The position numbers and the translations under genes were made by a program. The notes below the pieces were generated by a model that saw only the letters and a program-made list of their open reading frames with translations, was not told where the DNA came from and did not search any database. A DNA stretch of 64,000 nt from Candidatus Binatia bacterium (lineage in GTDB: Bacteria; Desulfobacterota; Binatia; Bin18). This document shows positions 1 to 8,354 of the stretch, in pieces (position 1 is the stretch's first letter; each line of letters starts with the position of its first letter). The stretch spans positions 2,417,925 through 2,481,924 of the forward strand of contig OX638322.1 in NCBI GenBank assembly GCA_951812575.1, written 5' to 3'.

Positions 1-705
1 GATTTCCGCCTGAACAACGTGTTGTCCATATCCAGCAGTGGTCACAAATACGGAGAATCATGTTGTGGTACAGGGTGGGTCGTGTGGCGTCGCCGCAAAG
101 ATCTGAGCGAGCACATTGCAATTTCGGTGACCTATCTGGGTGGTAACGCGCACTCCTATACCCTCAACTTTTCCAGGCCGGCCAGCGGTGTGTACGTGCA
201 GTATTACCAACTGATTCGGCAGGGTATGCTGGGCTACCAGCAACGCTGTGACAACCTGATGCAAAATGCAAAATTTCTGCGCGATGGACTCAAAGCCATG
301 ACCTATCGCGGGAAGCCGAGGTTCCTGATACTTGACAACGGAGATACCGGGTGTTTACCCGTTGTCACGGCGAGGCTGAATCCGGACTGTGGCCTCAGAT
401 ACGACGATATTGACTTGCAGCATGTTTTGTCCCAGTACCGTTGGTATGTGAGTGGCTATAGAATGCAATACGAGCACCCCCTGAGCGGAGAGATCTGCTC
501 CATATTCTCCGATCAAGCCGGCCCAACAACCATGTTTCGCATTGTGGTGAAGAGCAATTTGACTCGGGATATGGCGAAAAAACTGCTGGAGTCATTTACC
601 GCCGCGTTTGAATTTCTTGACCCCCTCGATCTGTCCAAGCCGCACGGATTTCAGACCGAGCACTTGCGCCACCCGGACCAGCGCTGCATTACGAACCACT
701 GTTGA
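1..705 (+). CDS. glutamate decarboxylase, C-terminal part (5' end outside window)
   Basis: The reading frame is open from base 1. The first residues, DFRLNNV followed by SISSSGHKYG, match the region around the PLP-binding lysine of bacterial glutamate decarboxylases; that lysine is codon 46-48. Downstream segments such as GWVVWRRR, YLGGN and LNFSRPASGVYVQYY are typical of the GadB family, which converts glutamate to GABA in the cytoplasm with proton consumption. About 235 residues are visible of a family length near 460. The tail after the last conserved helix (LDPLDLSKPHGFQTEH onward) is not one I recognise. The stop lies 5 bases before an IS630 remnant, so the gene itself is not interrupted. 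Confidence 0.9.
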   Translation, partial: DFRLNNVLSISSSGHKYGESCCGTGWVVWRRRKDLSEHIAISVTYLGGNAHSYTLNFSRPASGVYVQYYQLIRQGMLGYQQRCDNLMQNAKFLRDGLKAMTYRGKPRFLILDNGDTGCLPVVTARLNPDCGLRYDDIDLQHVLSQYRWYVSGYRMQYEHPLSGEICSIFSDQAGPTTMFRIVVKSNLTRDMAKKLLESFTAAFEFLDPLDLSKPHGFQTEHLRHPDQRCITNHC

Positions 706-709
706 GTGG

Positions 710-1738
710 CTAGAGCGGTTTTCATGCTGCTGTAGCGAGGCGATAGCCAGCGAGGCGGACCTGGTGGGTACACTCCGCAAGGGAGAAGGCGGCGCGCGCT
801 GGCCCCACCGCCGCCCACAAGCGGGGCACCGTGCGCGGGGCGCCCGCGCGCAGGCGGGCTTTGAGGGTGGCAAAGACCTGCTCGCTGGGATTGAAGGCGG
901 GGCTGTAGGGCGGCAGATAGAGCCACTGCGCCCCGCCGGCTTCAAGCGCCCGGCGGCCCCCGGTCACTTTATGGCAGGCCAGATTGTCCCGGCCGACAGA
1001 GTCGCCCGGGCGGCGCGTGGGGGCCAGCACCTGTTCGACATAGGCGACGAAGCGCGGGCCAGCGAGCGGACCGTCGAGGACGGCAGGCGCGGTGAGCTGG
1101 TGCGTCCGCCGGGCGGCCATGCCCGTCGTGGTCTTCCAGTGGCCGTGAGGGACTTGCGCCCCTAGGCGGGTTCCACGCCGCCTGCGGCCATAGCGCCGGG
1201 TCATCTTCGTCTGGAGCGCGGTCTCGTCTAGGCAGACGAGGCGGGAGCCGTCGAGCGGAGTCGCTTGGGTGCGCCAGTGCTGCCGGGCCGCTCCGACATC
1301 AGGCCGATCTTGTTCGGCAGCGGACCGGACTTTTTTTTACTGTCAGTCCAAGGCGGCGCACGGCCCGCCAGACCGTGGTGAGCCCCACGGGCACGCCCAA
1401 GGCGGTCCGCAACTCGGCGCGCGGCGCGTCGGGCGGCGCAGCGATGGGGGCGACAAGGTGGGGGCGATCGGGCGCTAAGGGCGGCGCCCGATACTGCGTC
1501 CGGCGCTTCGGCGCCACTTGGCCACTCGCCCGGTAGCGCGGCATGAGCCGACCCACCCAGGCGGGACTCACTCGATACTTGCGAGCCACCGCAGCGGTCG
1601 AGAGTCCCGCCTCTCTCCGCCCCCACCCGCTCCCGCGGGTCCAGCGACTACGCGTGCATAGGGCCTCCTGGCGACTGGTTCTGCCCCGCTTAACCTTCTT
1701 GCCGCCTCCCCGCTACACTACGGCGAAAACGGCTCTAG
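710..1738. mobile_element. IS630-family insertion sequence, decayed
   Basis: Imperfect terminal inverted repeats bound the element. The left end starts CTAGAGCGGTTTTC at 710 and the right end, read inward on the minus strand from 1738, starts CTAGAGCCGTTTTC; both continue to a GTAGCG block. CTAG at each end fits the TA target duplication of IS630/Tc1-mariner elements, and about 1.03 kb is the usual size. The only gene inside is a transposase on the minus strand with several lesions, so the copy is unlikely to move by itself. The right-end CTAG also supplies the TAG stop codon of the adjacent TonB receptor. Confidence 0.85.
722..1659 (-). pseudogene. IS630-family transposase, broken by a nonsense codon and frameshifts
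   Basis: A Shine-Dalgarno AGGAGG precedes ATG at 1659. The fourth codon is an in-frame TAG (1648-1650), after which SLDPRERV resembles the IS630 N terminus. A shift in the G run near 1620-1626 is then needed to enter the helix-turn-helix frame (ARKYRVSPAWVGRLM). A further +1 shift at a run of eight A on the minus strand (forward T run 1331-1338) leads into the DDE catalytic domain: LVCLDET, PHGHWKTTT, LPPYSPAFNPSEQVF. The last motif carries the final acidic residue. The A-run shift alone could be programmed frameshifting, but the other lesions argue for decay. Confidence 0.85.
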
Positions 1739-4695
1739 GAGAACCCGACGCTCACCCCCACGAACCAATACCGGCCCAACCCGTCGTACAGGCCGGGGAA
1801 GGTGTTGCCGTTGCCGAGGATGGACGGACCGGCCGCGTTGCCCGCCAGTGGTGGGGCCTTATCGAACAGGTTATTCACGCCGACGCGCAGGCTGGTGTAT
1901 TCGTTGTAATTCCAGATTGCGGCCAGGTCGAAGTAGTGCCGCGCCCCAAGATCGACCTGGGTGGATTCGAGGTCTTCGACGCTGCTGATATAGCGCCACA
2001 TCAGACTGGGCCGCAGCCCCCACGGCGTCACCCAGGTGGCGCGCAGATTGTTCCGAATATCCGGGGTCGGGAAACCGCAGGTGGCACCCCAGTTGCCGGC
2101 GCAGTCCACCTTGCGCGCCCCTTCTAACTCCTGCTGGTCCCAGGTGGAGGTGATCGACAGGATGTCGCTGAAGCGCAGCCGACCCCAGCGGCCCATTCCT
2201 ATGACGCTCAGAGGGAGATCATAGCCGGCGGTGATGTCGAAGCCTTGCACTTCCTCAACCGCCAAATTGTCCAGCAGAGATACAATATGGCCGCTGTTGT
2301 CGATGTCGGACCCCAGCCACAGGTCGCCGCTCCGCCCGCGTCTGACCTTGGCGCACTGTGAGTCGTTGCCGTCCAGACATTCGTTGAGGATGAACTCCGG
2401 CGTCAAGGTGCTGATGCCTTTGCTGATCTCGATCGAATAATAGTCCAGGCTGAAGTTGAAGCCTGGGATAAAGCGAGGCGTCCACACCAAGCCGAAGGAG
2501 TAGGTATCTGATTCCTCCGGTGCCAGGTCCGGGTTGCCGCCCTGCAGAAAGTTATACTGGGCAGCCGGTGAGTTTTCGATATTGCCGAACTGGGTAGCGG
2601 TCACGCCGCTGCGGGCGCATTCCTCACGGCTGCGGCCTTCAGCCGTCCGGCCGTTGGTGACGGGACCGGCACACGGGTCGGCGTTCATCTCGAACAGGTT
2701 GAAGCCCTGTGGCAGGAAGCGTTCCCGCACATTCGGTCCGCGAATCGCCCGCTGGAAACTGGCCCGCAGCCTGATATCGGCATTAATGGCCCAGCCCGCA
2801 CGGACACCAAAGGTGCTGGTCTGCTCGCCGTAATCGTAGTCGGAATAGCGATAGCCACCATCCAGTCCCAGTTCTTCCGCAAAGCGTGCGCCGTCGATCA
2901 GCGGCAGGCCGACTTCGATGAAAAACTCCGTCACATCGGACCCCCCGCTGACAGGCTGGCTGGCACCGCCCTGTCCGGCCCCATCGCCGCTGCGGTAGGC
3001 CTGGTCGGGTTTGAATTTGAGATTGTCGTCGCGGTATTCGCCGCCCAGGACCACGTCCACGCCGGTGGTGGCGAAGGGCGAGCGGATGCCATAATCGCCG
3101 AGATGGCCGGCGATATAGCCGGACACGACTGTCTGGTCGGTCGCTCCGCGGGCGGACAGGGGCAAGGTCAGGTAGTCGATCATCTCCTGGGTCACCGCGC
3201 CCTCCCGAAAGATATTCCAGGGGACGCAGTTCGGGTCGGAACCATCCAGCACGGAACGGCAGACAACCCGACCTGTTGCGGGGTCGTGCACCGCGTCCAG
3301 CGCCCGCCCGATGCGGCTGATCGACATATCGTTCAGATAGGTGTTCTGCGTGCGGACCTCGGAGTATTGGTAGTACAGGTCGTAGCGCCAGGTATCACTC
3401 AGGTCTCCACGCAGTCCGAACACGCCCCGATACGAGGTGTGGTGCAGGTCGTTTTGCCGGTTACCGCCCTCCACATTCCGGCGGCCGATAAAGACCTGCT
3501 GGCGGTCATCTCGCGTCAATCCGTACGCGCCGCACAGGGCTTCAAACTGTTGCTGGGACAGGAATGGATTGCCGCAGCCGAGCGTATCGGTCACAAAAAA
3601 CGCACCCGAGGGGGCGATCTGGGCCACGGAGCGATTGTCCATGAACATGAACTCGGTGTAGGCCTCGACTTGGTCGTGCAGGTCGTAGTGGGCAAACAGG
3701 CCGGCGGTCCAGCGCCGGTCGGGACGCTGAAAATAGTTCGACGGACCGTAGTTGAACAGGGTTCCCTGGCGGGGTACGAAGCGGTCTCCCTCTACCTTGT
3801 AGTCAAAGCTCTCCAGACCCCGACCCCGCAGCAGGCCGAAGTCGGAAAAGGTCCCCTGCGGTTGGGTGGCCGAGCCGGAGCACTCGGTGAGATCGTTGCT
3901 CAGAGCACACGAGCTGTAATCGCGCTTGGCCTGGAGCACCGGGTCGATATCGCGGTAGGTCCCGTAGACCGTGATATTGCCGCGGTCCAGGTTTTTGCCC
4001 AGGATCAGCGAGACATTCGAGATATCGCCGTCCGATGTTGAGCCCTCGGCGACCTCGTACCCGGCGTCCTGGACAATCCGTTGCCACCGGTCGTTGCCGT
4101 TATCGTGCTGGTATTGGCTGAACTGGTAATCCAGCTTGATGCCCTCGAAGTCGTCAACCATCAGAAAGTTGACCACGCCGGCGACCGCATCGGACCCGTA
4201 GGTGGCCGAGGAGCCGCCGGTCAGCACCTCAACGCTCTTGATCAGCGCGCCCGGAATCTGGTTGATATCGGCGCCGACTCCCCCTTGCAGCGGCGAGCCG
4301 GCCGGCAGGCGTCGGCCGTTGATCAGCACCAGGGTGCGTGCCGCGCCCAGACCGCGCAGATTCAGGGTCGCGGTGCCGGTGGCGCCGTTCGATTGGCTGG
4401 CGTTCTGGGCGGAGTAGACCTGGGGCAGGGTGCGCAGCATATCCTCTACCCGGACGGTGCCCTGGAAGGCCAGGTCTTCGGCCTCAATCTGGATGACCGG
4501 ACTGGAGCTGACCAAATTTGCCCTTTGGATACGTGAGCCGGTCACGACCAGGGTTTCCAATTCTGACGGCTCCTGGCGGGTTGCAGCGTTCGGCTGCTCG
4601 GCGCTCGGTTGTTCGGCATCTGCGGCCAGGGCCGGCGCGGTAAGGCTGGCTAGCAGCAGGGTCAGCACGCTCCGCAGCAACGTTCTTTTTGTCAT
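1735..4695 (-). CDS. TonB-dependent outer-membrane receptor (copy 1)
   Basis: A 986-residue receptor. The chosen ATG at 4695 follows AAGGA and begins a clear signal peptide (MTKRTLLRSVLTLLLASLTA, cleaved near ALA-AD). A TonB-box-like ETLVVTGSR lies near residue 48, then a plug domain (about 60-185, with LRGLGAARTLVLINGRR and GSDAVAGVVNF) and a large beta-barrel ending in YWFVGVSVGFS with a terminal aromatic strand. This is the long-barrel class common in Xanthomonas and sphingomonads. It would import a large or scarce substrate across the outer membrane using TonB-ExbBD energy; the substrate cannot be told. It is a close paralog of the gene at 4836-7847 and lies downstream of it on the same strand. 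Its TAG stop is shared with the end of the IS630 remnant. Confidence 0.93.
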   Translation of the reverse strand: MTKRTLLRSVLTLLLASLTAPALAADAEQPSAEQPNAATRQEPSELETLVVTGSRIQRANLVSSSPVIQIEAEDLAFQGTVRVEDMLRTLPQVYSAQNASQSNGATGTATLNLRGLGAARTLVLINGRRLPAGSPLQGGVGADINQIPGALIKSVEVLTGGSSATYGSDAVAGVVNFLMVDDFEGIKLDYQFSQYQHDNGNDRWQRIVQDAGYEVAEGSTSDGDISNVSLILGKNLDRGNITVYGTYRDIDPVLQAKRDYSSCALSNDLTECSGSATQPQGTFSDFGLLRGRGLESFDYKVEGDRFVPRQGTLFNYGPSNYFQRPDRRWTAGLFAHYDLHDQVEAYTEFMFMDNRSVAQIAPSGAFFVTDTLGCGNPFLSQQQFEALCGAYGLTRDDRQQVFIGRRNVEGGNRQNDLHHTSYRGVFGLRGDLSDTWRYDLYYQYSEVRTQNTYLNDMSISRIGRALDAVHDPATGRVVCRSVLDGSDPNCVPWNIFREGAVTQEMIDYLTLPLSARGATDQTVVSGYIAGHLGDYGIRSPFATTGVDVVLGGEYRDDNLKFKPDQAYRSGDGAGQGGASQPVSGGSDVTEFFIEVGLPLIDGARFAEELGLDGGYRYSDYDYGEQTSTFGVRAGWAINADIRLRASFQRAIRGPNVRERFLPQGFNLFEMNADPCAGPVTNGRTAEGRSREECARSGVTATQFGNIENSPAAQYNFLQGGNPDLAPEESDTYSFGLVWTPRFIPGFNFSLDYYSIEISKGISTLTPEFILNECLDGNDSQCAKVRRGRSGDLWLGSDIDNSGHIVSLLDNLAVEEVQGFDITAGYDLPLSVIGMGRWGRLRFSDILSITSTWDQQELEGARKVDCAGNWGATCGFPTPDIRNNLRATWVTPWGLRPSLMWRYISSVEDLESTQVDLGARHYFDLAAIWNYNEYTSLRVGVNNLFDKAPPLAGNAAGPSILGNGNTFPGLYDGLGRYWFVGVSVGFS

Positions 4696-4732
4696 GAGAA
4701 ATCCTTGGTGGTTAGTGGTTGGTTCCCTCTGT

Positions 4733-4832
4733 AGGGGCAACCCCCTGTGGTTGCCCCTCCGGTGTGGTTGCCCGCTGGCTTTCCGTTCGCCCTGAGCGTA
4801 GCGGAGCGAAGTCGAAGGGCGAGCGGAAAGCC
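4733..4832. repeat. two consecutive hairpins between the tandem TonB receptors
   Basis: The first hairpin is a perfect 10-bp stem, AGGGGCAACC (4733-4742) with GGTTGCCCCT (4749-4758), loop 6. The second has a 17-bp stem, 4777-4793 with 4816-4832, one G-T wobble, and a 22-base loop. Both lie in the gap between the receptor genes, so they could attenuate read-through from the upstream receptor or protect an mRNA end. Neither is followed by a T run, so a classical intrinsic terminator is not evident. The sequences look like dispersed intergenic palindromes rather than gene-specific elements. Confidence 0.7.
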
Positions 4833-4835
4833 GGG

Positions 4836-7800
4836 TCAGGAGATGCCGACACTCACCCCGACGAACCAGTAGCGGCCCAGGGCATCGTACAGGCCGGGGA
4901 AGGTGTTGCCGCCCCTGCCGGCCTCACCGACGAGCGGTGGCTCCTTGTCAAACAGGTTGCGGATGCCGACCCGCAGGCTGGCGTACTGGTTAACCTCCCA
5001 GATCACCGACAGGTCGAAATAGTGCCGGGCATTCACCGGGATGGGGCGGTCCGGGTCGGTATCCGTGCTGGTGCTGATGTAACGCCACATCAGACTGGGT
5101 TGTACCCCCCAGGGACTCAGCCAGGTGGTCCGCATAATATTGCGGATTCTCGGGGTCGGAGTACCGCAGGAGTAGCCCCAACTGCCCGCGCAGGCGATCC
5201 TCGGAATATCATCCGTTGCCTTGAGCGTATACGTATCGAGAAAGGAAAGCCGGTCCGTAAAGCTGACGGAGCCGTAGCGGCCAAGATTGAGCATATAGTC
5301 CACGCTGAAGTCGTAGCCGCGGACCTCGGCGATAGCCAGGTTTTCCAGCACGGCCTCAACATGGCCGGTGGTCTCGATTGTGCTGGAAGACAGCCACAGG
5401 TCGCCGCCCGGCCCACGCTTGACCTTGTCGCACTGAGAGGTTTTGCCGTCCAGGCAGTGGTTCAGGACAATCTCGGGTGACAGGGCGCCAACGCCACCCT
5501 TGAGTTCGATGTCGTAGTAATCCACGGCCACGGTGAGGCCCTCAAGAAAGCCGGGGGTAAAGGTCAGGCCGAACGAGTAGGTGTCCGCATCTTCGGGAAG
5601 CAGGTCGGGATTGCCCCCGATCAGGAAGTTGTACTGACCGGCCGGTGAGTCGGGAATATTACCGAACTGCTCCGCGCTCACCCCGCTGCGGGCGCACTCC
5701 TCAAAGGTACGGCCGGCCGCGGTTTTGCCACCAACCACCTCGCCGGCACACGGGTCGGAGGTCATATAGATCAGACCCAGCCGCTGCGGCAGGAACTGCT
5801 CCCGGATGCTCGGCGCGCGCACCGCCCGCTGATAGCTGCCGCGCAGGCTGATGTCATGGTTGATGGCCCAGCCGGCCCGCACGCCGTAGGTATCGGTCTG
5901 GACGCCGTACCAGGATGAGCGATAGCCGCCATTGACGATCAGTTGCTGGATAAACGGAACGTCTTGAATGAGCGGAATACCGGCTTCAAAGAAAACCGCC
6001 GGTACGTCGAAGCCACCCTTGAGGGGCTGCCGTGCGCCGCCCTGTCCGGCTCCGTCACCGCTCTGGCTCCCGAGGTCGGGCTTGTATTTCAGGTTTTCCT
6101 CGCGCCATTCGACGCCCAGGGCGAGGTCGATGCCGGTGGTGGCAAACGGAGATACCAGGCCGTAGCGGCCGAGATTGGCCGTGATCTGGCCGGACAGCAC
6201 GTGCTGGTTCGTGCTGCCGCGGGTCGTGTACGTTCGTGAGAGGTAGTCGGTCATCTCGTTGGTGACCGCACCGTCTTGAAAGATGTTCCAGGGGACACAG
6301 TTCGGGTCGGCCCCGCTCAGCGCCGACCGGCAGACGATATCCCCGCTCACGGGGTCGTACACCGCATCCAGGGCACGGTTGATCCGGCTGGCCGACAAGT
6401 TATTGACGGCTTTGCTCAGCGCGCGCACCTCGGCGTATTGGTAGTACAGATTGTAGCGCCAGGTATCGGCAATCTCGCCCCGCAACCCGAATACGCCGCG
6501 ATAGGAGGTATGGTGCAGGTAATCCTTGCGATTGCCGCTCTCGACGCTGCGCCGGCCGATATACACATTCTGGATGTCTTCCCGCGTCAGCCCGTACTGG
6601 CCGCACAGGGCCTGAAACTGCTGCTCGGACAGAAATGCATTGCCGCAGTGCAGATGGCGTTGTCTGAAGAACGAGCCCGAGGGAGCGATCTGGGCGGTGG
6701 TGCGGTCGTCCATGAACATCAATTCGGTGTAAGCCTCGACATGTTCGTTCAGGTCGTAGTGGGCAAAGGCGCCCGCGGTCCAGCGGACATCGGGCCGTTG
6801 AAAGTGATTCGGGGGCGCGTAGTTATAGGGCCGTCCATCCCAGTTCGTGAACTTATTCCCCTCGACCTGATAGAAGAACGGTGGCCCCGGATCGTATCCG
6901 GGCCTGACCTTGCGGGTGCCGAAGTCGGCAAACAGGCCTTTGGGGATCGTGCCCGAGCCGACGCACTGGTCAAGACCGGGTGTCAAATCACAACTGGAGT
7001 GATCCCGGTCGCCCAGGAAAACCTCTCCGCCGTCACGCCAGGTCGCGTAGGCGGTGATATTGCCGCGATTGCCCAGGTTTTTGCCCAGGATGAGCGAGAC
7101 GTTGGACAGCTCGCCGTCCGCGGTGGAGTCGTCGGCAACGCTATAGCCCTGACCGGAGATCAGTTTTTTTACCGCGCGATTGTCATTATCGTGCTGATGC
7201 TGGCTGAACTGATAGTCGAGCTTGATGCCCTCGAAATCGTCGATCAGGATGAAGTTGATCACGCCGGCGACCGCATCCGAACCATAGGTGACCGAGGAGC
7301 CGCCGGTCAGGACATCGACGCGCTTGAGCAGGGCCCCCGGAATCTGGTTGATGTCCTCGTTGCCGGTCCCTCCCCAGGGCGAGCCCGCCGGCATGCGGCG
7401 GCCGTTGATCAGCACCAGGGTGCGCGACGAGCCCAGGTGGCGCAGGTTCAGGGTAGCGATGCCGCTGGCGCCGTTGGCGTTGGAGGCGTCCTGACCGCCG
7501 GTAAACACCGAGGGCAGGGAGCGGACCAGCTCTTCCACCCGGACGGTTCCCTGGTGCAGCAGTTCCTCGGCGTCAACGCTGACGATCGGGCCGAGCTCGA
7601 CCTGGTCGGCCGCCTGCTGGAGGCGCGAACCGGTGGTCACGATTATCTCTTCCAGAGCCTCCAGTTTCTTCGGCTCCTGGCGGGCTTCAGACTCCGGCTT
7701 TTCGCTGGCTTTGGCTTGTGGCTGTTCAGTTCCCGCCTGCTCGGCGTCGGCTGCGCTGGCCGGTACGGTGGCAAAGGTGAGGAGTAATGTGGTTGCTATG

Positions 7801-7847
7801 GTGCCCACGAGCTTCCATTGCACCTCGGTACATGTGCTTACGTTCAT
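4836..7847 (-). CDS. TonB-dependent outer-membrane receptor (copy 2)
   Basis: A 1003-residue receptor from ATG at 7847. A TTG at 7883 would add 12 residues; neither start has a strong ribosome site. The signal peptide region is VGTIATTLLLTFATVPASA-AD, followed by a charged Glu/Lys-rich linker, a TonB-box-like EEIIVTTGSR and a plug domain with LRHLGSSRTLVLINGRR and GSDAVAGVINF. The barrel ends YWFVGVSVGIS, almost identical to copy 1. The two receptors match along their whole length, including a cysteine pair in an early loop, so they are a tandem duplication that has diverged. The CRISPR array sits immediately upstream, in the place where the promoter would be expected. Confidence 0.93.
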   Translation of the reverse strand: MNVSTCTEVQWKLVGTIATTLLLTFATVPASAADAEQAGTEQPQAKASEKPESEARQEPKKLEALEEIIVTTGSRLQQAADQVELGPIVSVDAEELLHQGTVRVEELVRSLPSVFTGGQDASNANGASGIATLNLRHLGSSRTLVLINGRRMPAGSPWGGTGNEDINQIPGALLKRVDVLTGGSSVTYGSDAVAGVINFILIDDFEGIKLDYQFSQHQHDNDNRAVKKLISGQGYSVADDSTADGELSNVSLILGKNLGNRGNITAYATWRDGGEVFLGDRDHSSCDLTPGLDQCVGSGTIPKGLFADFGTRKVRPGYDPGPPFFYQVEGNKFTNWDGRPYNYAPPNHFQRPDVRWTAGAFAHYDLNEHVEAYTELMFMDDRTTAQIAPSGSFFRQRHLHCGNAFLSEQQFQALCGQYGLTREDIQNVYIGRRSVESGNRKDYLHHTSYRGVFGLRGEIADTWRYNLYYQYAEVRALSKAVNNLSASRINRALDAVYDPVSGDIVCRSALSGADPNCVPWNIFQDGAVTNEMTDYLSRTYTTRGSTNQHVLSGQITANLGRYGLVSPFATTGIDLALGVEWREENLKYKPDLGSQSGDGAGQGGARQPLKGGFDVPAVFFEAGIPLIQDVPFIQQLIVNGGYRSSWYGVQTDTYGVRAGWAINHDISLRGSYQRAVRAPSIREQFLPQRLGLIYMTSDPCAGEVVGGKTAAGRTFEECARSGVSAEQFGNIPDSPAGQYNFLIGGNPDLLPEDADTYSFGLTFTPGFLEGLTVAVDYYDIELKGGVGALSPEIVLNHCLDGKTSQCDKVKRGPGGDLWLSSSTIETTGHVEAVLENLAIAEVRGYDFSVDYMLNLGRYGSVSFTDRLSFLDTYTLKATDDIPRIACAGSWGYSCGTPTPRIRNIMRTTWLSPWGVQPSLMWRYISTSTDTDPDRPIPVNARHYFDLSVIWEVNQYASLRVGIRNLFDKEPPLVGEAGRGGNTFPGLYDALGRYWFVGVSVGIS

Positions 7848-7908
7848 GCATGCGCATGTAGGCCGCCAGTGAAGATTTGTCAATCACGAGGGAGGGTTCG
7901 ATGACTGA

Positions 7909-8338
7909 GTTGTGGATTGCGGACAGACCTTGGTGAGTTACACTACTGTCCGTGCTGATCAACTCCCCCGGGACGTTGTGGATTGCGGACAGACCTTGGT
8001 GAGTTACACTCCGCAAGTAATACTCTTCGGTGTGCATCTGGTTGTGGATTGCGGACAGACCTTGGTGAGTTACACTTCTCAGCCGGGTTTTCGCCCTATC
8101 CGTCAGTTGTGGATCGCGGACAGACCTTGGTGAGTTACACTATGGCGAATATCGAGGCTCGGAATAGCGTATTGTGGATTGCGGACAGACCTTGGTGAGT
8201 TACACTTGCCAGATAAACCCTGCGAGTGGCACCCAGTTGTGGATTGCGGACAGACCTTGGTGAGTTACACTCCAGTGGGTCACGCAAGAACTCATCGACA
8301 CCGTTGTGGATTGCGGACAGTCCTTAGTGTCAAGTTTG
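7909..8338. CRISPR. CRISPR array, 7 repeats of 36 bp and 6 spacers, no cas genes nearby
   Basis: The 36-bp repeat begins GTTGTGGATTGCGGACAGAC and ends GTGAGTTACACT. Repeats lie at 7909-7944, 7975-8010, 8041-8076, 8106-8141 (one T to C), 8171-8206 (first base A), 8236-8271 and a degenerate last one at 8303-8338 that diverges after about 18 bases. The six spacers are 29-31 bp and all different. The decayed repeat at the right suggests the leader is on the left, with plus-strand transcription, but only about 60 bp separate the array from the TonB receptor start. 36-bp repeats with 30-bp spacers are usual for class 2 (type II, V, VI) and some type III loci. No cas gene occurs in this window, so the type is undetermined. 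Confidence 0.95.
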
Positions 8339-8354
8339 TACCGCGGAAGGGGGC

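Noticed and set aside
3103..4041. 312-codon plus-strand frame opposite the first TonB receptor
   Set aside because: It is an antisense shadow of a clear receptor gene with high GC third positions; the product has no recognisable domain.
6276..7787. 503-codon plus-strand frame opposite the second TonB receptor
   Set aside because: Same situation as 3103-4041: it mirrors the coding strand of the paralog, with valine/alanine-rich low-information sequence.
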